From the NCBI GenBank assembly GCA_004296815.1, contig SCVT01000712.1, forward strand, positions 1 to 5,459: 5,459 bases of DNA, written 5' to 3'. How positions within the stretch are numbered: position 1 is the stretch's first letter; every line of letters starts with the position of its first letter. Below are positions 1-4,631 of this stretch, one piece after another. The stretch is from Reyranella sp. (lineage in GTDB: Bacteria > Pseudomonadota > Alphaproteobacteria > Reyranellales > Reyranellaceae). The translations under genes and the position numbers were made by a program. The notes under the pieces are model-generated. The model ran no database searches. It had not been told where the DNA came from and was given only the letters and a program-made list of their open reading frames with translations.

Positions 1-669
1 GATGATGCGGTCGGCGATGCCGTTCATGAAGCCGACATCCTGCTCGAGCTTCTTGCGGCTCTTGCGCTGGGTGATGTCCTCCAGCGGCAGGCCGCGCATC
101 TTCATGACGGCTTCGAGCGCGCGCACCAGCGACTCGACATAGGGATGGTTGTCGCTGCGGTAGAAGGAGTTGAAGCGGTAGTTGAAGCCGCAGAGGCCGA
201 TCGTGTCCAGCGTGAGCGCGGTCATGTCGCGCACCACGTCGATCTCCTCGTCGGCGTTCAGGCGTTCCCACTTGGTCACGAGCTGGTCGGCGATGTCGAG
301 CATGCCTTCGTGATAAGTCTGCATCATGCGATGCGCGAAGGTCGGCAGCAGGATGTTGTGCGCCTTCTGCCAGTTGGGCTCCTGCGTCTCGGCCGTGAAC
401 AGCGCGTCACCGCCCAGCATGCGCACCCGGCGCAGCGAGCCGCGGACCGCCTTGTCGAAGCGGGTCTCGTCGCAGAGCTCGGCCACCAGGTCGGCGCCGG
501 AGACCACGACCAGCGGCGTGCCCATCATGTCGAGCCAGAAGATCGGCCCCTGCTCGCGCGAGATGCGCATCAGGTCCTGGACGGGCGCGCCGCCGTCGAC
601 GGTCAGCATGTTGCCCAGCACCGGCGTGCGCGGCGGATGGGGAATCGGATGCAGCTTGTTTCGCGCCAT
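1..669 (-). CDS. Cytochrome P450, CYP102 (P450 BM3)-like haem domain, N-terminal part (3' end outside window)
   Basis: The reverse strand encodes 223 residues from an ATG at 669 and runs open off the left edge. Similarity to Bacillus P450 BM3, recalled from memory, is high: residues 98-109 (PNWQKAHNILLP), 133-141 (KWERLNADE) and 153-170 (TLDTIGLCGFNYRFNSFY) match almost exactly. The helix C W100xxxH104 pair, which contacts haem propionate, is present. F91 aligns with BM3 F87, which sits over the haem. Residues aligning with BM3 R47 and Y51, the fatty-acid carboxylate anchors, are T51 and V55. The helix I Thr, the haem-ligand Cys and any fused FMN/FAD reductase lie outside the window, so self-sufficiency cannot be judged. 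The start is firm: an in-frame TAA lies ten codons upstream (700-702), no other start codon falls between, and GGAGG (681-685) precedes the ATG by 11 bases. The family hydroxylates medium- to long-chain fatty acids in the cytosol; the substrate here is unknown. Confidence 0.93.
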   Translation of the reverse strand, partial: MARNKLHPIPHPPRTPVLGNMLTVDGGAPVQDLMRISREQGPIFWLDMMGTPLVVVSGADLVAELCDETRFDKAVRGSLRRVRMLGGDALFTAETQEPNWQKAHNILLPTFAHRMMQTYHEGMLDIADQLVTKWERLNADEEIDVVRDMTALTLDTIGLCGFNYRFNSFYRSDNHPYVESLVRALEAVMKMRGLPLEDITQRKSRKKLEQDVGFMNGIADRII

Positions 670-680
670 GAGGCGTCGTT

Positions 681-686
681 CCTCCC
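681..686 (-). promoter_or_regulatory. Shine-Dalgarno site of the P450 gene
   Basis: On the minus strand GGGAGG lies 11 bases before the ATG at 669, slightly long but usable spacing. It is part of the 9-base string CCGGGAGGA, which recurs in inverted orientation at 751-759 before the dehydrogenase. Confidence 0.6.
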
Positions 687-716
687 GGTCTTGCCCTCCT
701 TATAGCAAGGGACCGG
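685..716. repeat. Imperfect inverted repeat in the divergent promoter region; possible operator
   Basis: The left arm CCGGTC-TTGC (685-694) pairs with the right arm GCAA-GG-GACCGG (705-716): ten base pairs with a two-base bulge (709-710) around a 10-base centre (695-704). It covers the best -10 candidate for the P450 gene. It could be an operator for a dimeric repressor controlling the P450, the dehydrogenase or both. It could also be a hairpin in a longer minus-strand transcript, with AAGGAGG exposed in the loop. The symmetry is seen directly; the function is inferred. No regulator gene lies in the window. Confidence 0.45.
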
Positions 717-728
717 TGTTTCTGTCGT
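699..728 (-). promoter_or_regulatory. Candidate sigma-70-type promoter for the P450 gene
   Basis: On the minus strand ACGACA (723-728; 4 of 6 against TTGACA) and TATAAG (699-704; 5 of 6 against TATAAT) are 18 bases apart. This would start transcription near 691-692, leaving about 22 untranslated bases containing the GGGAGG site. A run of six A on the same strand (745-750) lies upstream, where an UP element could act. This rests on consensus matching alone in GC-rich DNA. Confidence 0.3.
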
Positions 729-733
729 ATAGT
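728..733 (+). promoter_or_regulatory. Candidate -10 box for the dehydrogenase-phosphatase operon
   Basis: TATAGT (5 of 6 against TATAAT) lies 30 bases before the TTG start and would give a leader of roughly 23 bases containing T6 (745-750) and GGGAGG. No convincing -35 is seen 16-18 bases upstream, so an activator may be needed or the match may be chance. It touches the P450 -35 candidate on the other strand, so polymerases could compete for the region. Confidence 0.25.
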
Positions 734-752
734 CCGGGCAATGCTTTTTTCC

Positions 753-758
753 GGGAGG
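753..758 (+). promoter_or_regulatory. Shine-Dalgarno site that fixes the TTG start of the dehydrogenase
   Basis: GGGAGG is followed by a 5-base spacer (ATGCC) and then TTG at 764. The ATG inside the spacer (759-761) is out of frame and meets TGA after one codon, so it cannot be the start. The site decides in favour of TTG at 764 over the longer open frame reaching back into the P450 gene. Confidence 0.75.
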
Positions 759-763
759 ATGCC

Positions 764-1654
764 TTGAAGGTCGGATATATCGGCGTCGGCAACATGGGCG
801 GCCCCATGTGCCGCAACATCATCAAGCGCAGCAATCATTCGGTCACGGTGTTCGACCTGAACGCAGCGGCCGTGAAGACCTGCACCGATCTCGGCGCCAC
901 GGCGGCGAAGTCGGTCGCCGAGGCGACCAAGGGCGCCGACATCGTCATGACGTCGCTGCCGATGCCGCGGGACGTCGAGGCGGTGACCCTGGGCGACGGC
1001 GGCATCCTGGCCAATATCGGCAAGGGCCAGACCTACATCGACCTGTCGACCAACGCGCCCTCGATGGTGAAGAAGATCGGCGCCGCAATGGCCGCCAAGG
1101 GCATCGCCATGCTCGACGCGCCGGTGAGCGGCGGGACGGTGGGCGCGGAGAACGCGACCATCGCCATCATGGTGGGCGGCGACAAGAAGGTGTTCGACGA
1201 CGCCCTGCCCGTGCTGCAGTCGTTCAGCGCCAACGTGATCCACATGGGCGAGCTCGGCACCGGCACGGTGGCCAAGCTGTGCAACAACATGATGGCCTTC
1301 TGCAACGCCGCGGCCGCGGCCGAGTCGATGATGCTGGGCGTCTCCGCCGGCCTCGATCCGCAGAAGCTCGTGCAGGTGATCTCGACCTCGAGCGGCAACT
1401 CGGCGACCTTCAAGGCCTTCTCCGAGCGCGCGCTGTCCGGCAAGTTCGCGCCGCCCTCCTTTGCGTTGAACCTCGCGCACAAAGACCTGCACCTCGCGAT
1501 GGAACTGGCCGACGAGCTCGACGTGCCGCTGCCGCTGGGCTCGGCGACGCACAACCTGCAGCGCATGGCGCGCCGCATGGGGCTGGGCGGCAACGACAGC
1601 TCGGCGATCCTGCAGGTCTACGAGTCCGTCCTGAAGAAGACCGTCAAGCCGTGA
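764..1654 (+). CDS. 3-hydroxyisobutyrate dehydrogenase family (beta-hydroxyacid dehydrogenase), NAD-type
   Basis: This 296-residue protein is of normal length for the family. It oxidises a 3-hydroxy acid to the semialdehyde in the cytosol: 3-hydroxyisobutyrate in valine breakdown, or tartronate semialdehyde in glyoxylate metabolism. An N-terminal Rossmann domain carries G7-V-G-N-M-G12, and D31 at the end of strand 2 favours NAD over NADP. The substrate-binding segment is D118-APVSGGTVG (S122, G123, G124). The catalytic Lys is K171 in GTGTVAKLCNN, with N175 following, and K240-D241 belongs to the conserved C-terminal KDLxLA segment. The start is TTG at 764, fixed by GGGAGG at 753-758; the frame stays open further upstream, but that part is antisense to the P450 and unlike this family. 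It is the first gene of a two-gene operon, overlapping the phosphatase by GTGA. The exact substrate cannot be settled, since this family also holds GarR/GlxR-type reductases. Confidence 0.92.
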   Translation: MKVGYIGVGNMGGPMCRNIIKRSNHSVTVFDLNAAAVKTCTDLGATAAKSVAEATKGADIVMTSLPMPRDVEAVTLGDGGILANIGKGQTYIDLSTNAPSMVKKIGAAMAAKGIAMLDAPVSGGTVGAENATIAIMVGGDKKVFDDALPVLQSFSANVIHMGELGTGTVAKLCNNMMAFCNAAAAAESMMLGVSAGLDPQKLVQVISTSSGNSATFKAFSERALSGKFAPPSFALNLAHKDLHLAMELADELDVPLPLGSATHNLQRMARRMGLGGNDSSAILQVYESVLKKTVKP

Positions 1655-2214
1655 CCGGCCGGCGCGCCGTCGTTGCCTCCCTGCTCGGGTTCGGGCTGGT
1701 GGGCACGGCGCGCGCCCAATCCGCGGCCTGGGTGGCGCTGCGTACGCCGGGCCACTTCGCGATGATCCGCCATGCCCTGGCGCCGGGCACGTTCGATCCG
1801 CCGGGCTTCAAGGTCGAGGACTGCTCGACGCAGCGGAACCTTTCGGCGGAGGGGCGCGCGCAGGCGGTCCGCATCGGCGAGATGTTCCGCGCCAACGGGA
1901 TCGTGGCGGCGAAGCTCTATTCCAGCCAGTGGTGCCGCTGCCTCGAGACCGCGCGGCTGATGGCGCTGGGCGATGTGACGCCCGACGCGCGGCTCAACTC
2001 CTTCGCCCAGAACCGCGAGCGGGCGGAGCGGCAGACGGCGGCGCTCAGGCCATGGCTCGCGGCGTTCGATCTCGGCCAGCCGACGGTGCTGGTCACGCAC
2101 CAGGTCGTGATTTCGGCGATCGCCGGCACCTCGACGTCGAGCGGCGAGATCGTGGTGCTGCGCCGTGAACGCGATGAACGACCTACCGTCCAGGGGCGGA
2201 TAGAAACGAGCTGA
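1651..2214 (+). CDS. Exported histidine phosphatase family protein (phosphoglycerate-mutase-like fold)
   Basis: This 187-residue protein starts with GTG at 1651, sharing GTGA with the dehydrogenase stop, which points to translational coupling. The N-terminus is a signal peptide with twin arginines (R4-R5), a hydrophobic core (A6 to V17) and a likely cut after A22 (ARA|QS), so it probably acts in the periplasm. R40-H41 in MIRHA is the family's phospho-accepting histidine site. Q61-R-N-L-S-A-E-G68 follows, then S91-S-Q-W-C-R96 with the second phosphate-binding Arg, and V148-T-H150 is the last catalytic His, so the core set R40, H41, R96 and H150 is intact. The substrate is unknown; members dephosphorylate sugar phosphates, phytate-like compounds or proteins. 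The twin arginines are only weakly Tat-like, so Sec or Tat export remains open. The final 32 bases overlap the 3' end of the opposing hydrolase gene. Confidence 0.88.
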   Translation: MTGRRAVVASLLGFGLVGTARAQSAAWVALRTPGHFAMIRHALAPGTFDPPGFKVEDCSTQRNLSAEGRAQAVRIGEMFRANGIVAAKLYSSQWCRCLETARLMALGDVTPDARLNSFAQNRERAERQTAALRPWLAAFDLGQPTVLVTHQVVISAIAGTSTSSGEIVVLRRERDERPTVQGRIETS

Positions 2215-2791
2215 TCAGCCGCGCCACATGATCGGCGTGGGTGCTGGCCACGTCGTGATCGCCCCCGGCCACGATCTCGAGCCGGGCATCCGGCAGGCGC
2301 TCTTCGAGATGCTTGCCCACCGCGACCGGGCTGATCGGATCGGCATCGCCCCAGATCAGCAAGGTCGGCGCCATGATCTTCTCGACCGGCAGCGGCGGCG
2401 AGGAGCGCGCCGCGGTGATCCACTCCGCCGCCTGCGGGAAGTTCTTGCGATAGCTCTCCCGCCAGTCGCTGGCGCCCAGCCCCGCCATGTCGACGCCACC
2501 GGACGTGACGGAGAGCACGAGACGCCGCACCAAAGTGGGCTTCTCGATCGCCAGACGCGCCGCGATCACGCCGCCCATCGATTGAGCCACGAGGTCGACG
2601 GGCTCGGTCATGTGCGCGACGACCATCGCGACGAGATCGTCGATGCCACGCACCGCCGGATCGTGCGGCTGGGCGCCCAGCCCCGGCCAGCCGAAATGCT
2701 CCTTCTGCCAGGCGTCAGGCAGCGCCGACGCCACGGGCTTCCAGAAGTTGGGCGACGCGCCGGCGCCGGGCAGGAACAGGATCTTGGTCAT
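2183..2791 (-). CDS. Small alpha/beta hydrolase fold protein
   Basis: This 202-residue cytosolic protein has no signal peptide or membrane segment. An oxyanion-loop motif L7-P-G-A-G-A12 follows the first strand. The nucleophile elbow is A69-Q-S71-M-G-G74, where the usual first Gly of GxSxG is Ala. The acid is D151 in W147-GDADPIS and the base is H179 in G176-GDHDVA, giving a complete Ser71-Asp151-His179 triad. The stretch between elbow and acid is short (about 80 residues), so the lid is small and the protein is below the usual 250-300 residues. ATG at 2791 is chosen because the conserved fold starts directly there; the longer frame upstream is a shadow of the GST gene. Its ATGA overlap with the GST stop implies a bicistronic mRNA with coupled translation. 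It is probably an esterase or C-C hydrolase of broad type; the substrate is not predictable. The 3' end overlaps the convergent phosphatase gene. Confidence 0.88.
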   Translation of the reverse strand: MTKILFLPGAGASPNFWKPVASALPDAWQKEHFGWPGLGAQPHDPAVRGIDDLVAMVVAHMTEPVDLVAQSMGGVIAARLAIEKPTLVRRLVLSVTSGGVDMAGLGASDWRESYRKNFPQAAEWITAARSSPPLPVEKIMAPTLLIWGDADPISPVAVGKHLEERLPDARLEIVAGGDHDVASTHADHVARLISSFLSAPGR

Positions 2792-3441
2792 GCGGGCAAC
2801 CCCAGCTTGGCCATGAACGGCGGCAGCTTGCGGCCGATCGAGAGCAGGTATCGTCCCATCGCGCCCGCGACCTTCTGGACGGCCGGACGCGCGCTCATCC
2901 GGTCGCGCCACGCGTGGACCTTCGCGTGCGACACCGGGATCGGCGCGCCCATGCGGTCGCCGAAGAGCTGCGCCATGTAGAAGGCGATGTCGGCGTAGGT
3001 GTAGGGCCCAGCCAGCCACTCAGCCGTGCCCAGCGTCCGCTCCATCTCCTCGTAGAAGCGCGCCGCGGCGTCGTGCGCGCCCGGCGCCTTGGGGTCGCTC
3101 ATCAGGCGGACGATGTGCGGGAAGTAGACCTCGTCCGACTTGTGCTCCAGCAGCCGCGCGCGGGCACGCGCCTTGGGCTCCGACGGCCACAACGCCGGAT
3201 CGCGCTTCAGCGATTCGAGATACTCGAAGATCTGCGTCGAATCGAAGATCTCGAGATCGCCGTCGATCAGGACCGGTACCTGGCGCTTGGGATTCACGCG
3301 CAGCACCTCGGGGTGCTTGGGTTCGTAGAGCGTCTTCATCTCGAAGGGCACCATCTCCAGCTCGAAGGGGATGCCCTTCTCATGGAGTGCAATCTCGGCC
3401 TTGGCGCCGAACATGCTGAGGGGACCGGAATAGATTTTCAT
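2788..3441 (-). CDS. Glutathione S-transferase family protein
   Basis: This 217-residue protein is of usual length for a bacterial cytosolic GST, an enzyme that joins glutathione to electrophiles or uses it for isomerisation or dehalogenation. The N-terminal thioredoxin-like domain (about 1-77) opens MKIYSGPLS. S9 is the likely glutathione-activating residue, Q54-V-P56 carries the cis-proline that contacts the glutathione backbone, and D67-S68 is the usual gamma-glutamyl-binding pair. The all-helical C-terminal domain (about 88-217) contains T148-Y-A-D151, the N-capping box of the family's folding helix. Class cannot be assigned by eye. ATG at 3441 starts exactly at the first strand; only a weak purine run (GAAGG) precedes it. 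It is first in a two-gene operon with the alpha/beta hydrolase (ATGA overlap). The pairing suggests a detoxification or ring-cleavage step, but no substrate clue is present. Confidence 0.93.
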   Translation of the reverse strand: MKIYSGPLSMFGAKAEIALHEKGIPFELEMVPFEMKTLYEPKHPEVLRVNPKRQVPVLIDGDLEIFDSTQIFEYLESLKRDPALWPSEPKARARARLLEHKSDEVYFPHIVRLMSDPKAPGAHDAAARFYEEMERTLGTAEWLAGPYTYADIAFYMAQLFGDRMGAPIPVSHAKVHAWRDRMSARPAVQKVAGAMGRYLLSIGRKLPPFMAKLGLPA

Positions 3442-3497
3442 GCCTTCACGCTAGCACGGCCTTGCCGGCTCCTGCGCACGACGTAAGCTATGCCCTC
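3442..3497. promoter_or_regulatory. 56-base divergent spacer between GST and serine hydrolase
   Basis: Both genes must be driven from within this short gap or from inside each other's coding sequence. On the plus strand TTGCCG (3462-3467) and TAAGCT (3484-3489), 16 bases apart, resemble a weak -35/-10 pair. Transcription would then begin at about 3496-3498, almost on the ATG of the serine hydrolase, which fits the absence of a Shine-Dalgarno site there. No convincing pair is seen for the GST on the other strand. Confidence 0.3.
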
Positions 3498-4628
3498 ATG
3501 AAAAGCTTTCTCATGCTCTTGCTGGCGGTGCTGGCATTCGGCGCGGAAGCCCACGCGCAGGATTGCCCCACCCCACCCATCGACATCAAGGATGGCTGGA
3601 CGCGCGCGACGCCGGCAGAGGTCGGCCTCGACCCCGCCCGCCTGTGCAGCCTCGACAAGGTCCTGGAACAGTGGCCCACCCGCAACATCCACGCCGTCGT
3701 CGTGGTCCGCCGCGGCAAGCTGGTGATGGAGCGCTACTTCACTGGACCCGACGAGGTCTATGGCACGCCGGTCGCCGAGACCAAGTTCGCGCCCGACGTG
3801 CTGCACGATCTGCGCTCGATCTCCAAGAGCACGACCGCCCTGCTGGTCGGCATCGCCCTCGGCGAAGGCAAGTTCCCCCCGCTCGACTCGTCGGTGTTCG
3901 ACGCCTTCCCCGAGTTCGCCGAACTCGCCACGCCGGAGAAGCGCAAGATCACCTTCCGCCACCTTCTCACCATGTCCTCGGGCTTCGCCTGGGACGAGAG
4001 CATCCCCTATCAGAACCCGGAGAACAGCGAGCGCAAGCTGATCGCCTCGACCGACCCTGTGCGCTACGTGCTGGAGCAGCCGCTCTCCACGACGCCGGGC
4101 GAGGTCTACAACTACAACGGCGGCAACACACACCTGCTCGCCGCCGCGGTTGCCAAGCAGTACGGCAGGAACATCTTCTTCTACGCCCGCGACAAGTTGT
4201 TCGGCCCGCTCGACATCACCGACTCCCAATGGATCGCCATGCGGGCGAGCGGCGAGATCGCCGCCGCCTCCGGCCTGCGGCTCAGGCCCCGCGACACCGC
4301 CAAGCTGGGCCAGCTCCTGCTCTCCGACGGAAAATGGAACGGCAAGCAGGTGTTGCCGAAGGGCTGGGCCGCCGAGTCGGTGAAGGCACACATCAATGGC
4401 GGCGGCATCTACTTCTACGGCTACCAGTGGTGGCTCGGCCGCAGCCTCATCGCCGGCCGCGAGATCGACTGGATCGCGGGCTTCGGTTTCGGCGGCCAGC
4501 GCCTGTTCGTCGTGCCGAGCCTCGACCTCGTGCTGATGGTCAACTCGGCCCATTATCGCGACTCCCTGCAGGGCATCATCCCGCAGGCGATCCTCAACCA
4601 GGTCGTGCTGCCGGCGGTGAAGGACTAG
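3498..4628 (+). CDS. Exported serine hydrolase, beta-lactamase / NylB-like (class C penicillin-binding fold)
   Basis: This 376-residue protein has a clear signal peptide (MKSFLMLLLAVLAF, cut likely after A20 in AHA|QD), so it is periplasmic or secreted; C23 is not in a lipobox. The nucleophile motif SxxK is S107-I-S-K110 within LRSISKST. The Tyr base is best placed at Y206 in P200-GEVYNYNGGN, where the third position of the usual Tyr-Ser/Ala-Asn motif is Gly. The C-terminal strand motif takes the form G328-FGFGGQ334 in place of KTG. R154-HLLTMSSG162 is typical of the family. This branch includes esterases, 6-aminohexanoate-dimer hydrolase (NylB) and peptidase-like enzymes; it need not confer beta-lactam resistance. 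ATG at 3498 is preferred over an in-frame TTG at 3462 because it starts the signal peptide directly. No ribosome site is obvious. The stop lies 3 bases from the converging NRAMP stop, with no room for a separate terminator between them. Confidence 0.9.
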   Translation: MKSFLMLLLAVLAFGAEAHAQDCPTPPIDIKDGWTRATPAEVGLDPARLCSLDKVLEQWPTRNIHAVVVVRRGKLVMERYFTGPDEVYGTPVAETKFAPDVLHDLRSISKSTTALLVGIALGEGKFPPLDSSVFDAFPEFAELATPEKRKITFRHLLTMSSGFAWDESIPYQNPENSERKLIASTDPVRYVLEQPLSTTPGEVYNYNGGNTHLLAAAVAKQYGRNIFFYARDKLFGPLDITDSQWIAMRASGEIAAASGLRLRPRDTAKLGQLLLSDGKWNGKQVLPKGWAAESVKAHINGGGIYFYGYQWWLGRSLIAGREIDWIAGFGFGGQRLFVVPSLDLVLMVNSAHYRDSLQGIIPQAILNQVVLPAVKD

Positions 4629-4631
4629 CCG

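Noticed and set aside
326..763. N-terminal extension of the dehydrogenase frame, 146 extra codons from an upstream ATG
   Set aside because: It is antisense to the P450 gene, has no family similarity, and a strong Shine-Dalgarno site marks the TTG at 764. The remaining 296 residues match the family length.
741..763. T6 run after CCGGGC as a possible intrinsic terminator
   Set aside because: There is no stable GC stem directly before the T-run, and the site lies between divergent starts, where no transcript needs to end.
407..1552. 381-codon open frame antisense to the dehydrogenase and P450
   Set aside because: Its composition (Arg, His, Gly and Ala rich, low in Lys and aromatics) is what the complement of GC-rich coding DNA gives. 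Two well-supported genes lie on this stretch.
808..1650. Apparent long fusion protein reaching into the phosphatase
   Set aside because: The first 281 codons are an Arg-rich shadow of the dehydrogenase in another frame. The real protein begins at the GTG at 1651, where a signal peptide starts.
2792..3019. Longer N-terminus for the alpha/beta hydrolase
   Set aside because: It is an out-of-frame shadow of the GST C-terminal domain. The hydrolase fold begins at the ATG at 2791, which forms an ATGA junction with the GST stop.
3438..4553. 371-codon open frame antisense to the serine hydrolase
   Set aside because: It is low-complexity and rich in Asp, Glu, Arg, Val and Ala with no recognisable domain, opposite a gene with intact catalytic motifs and a signal peptide.
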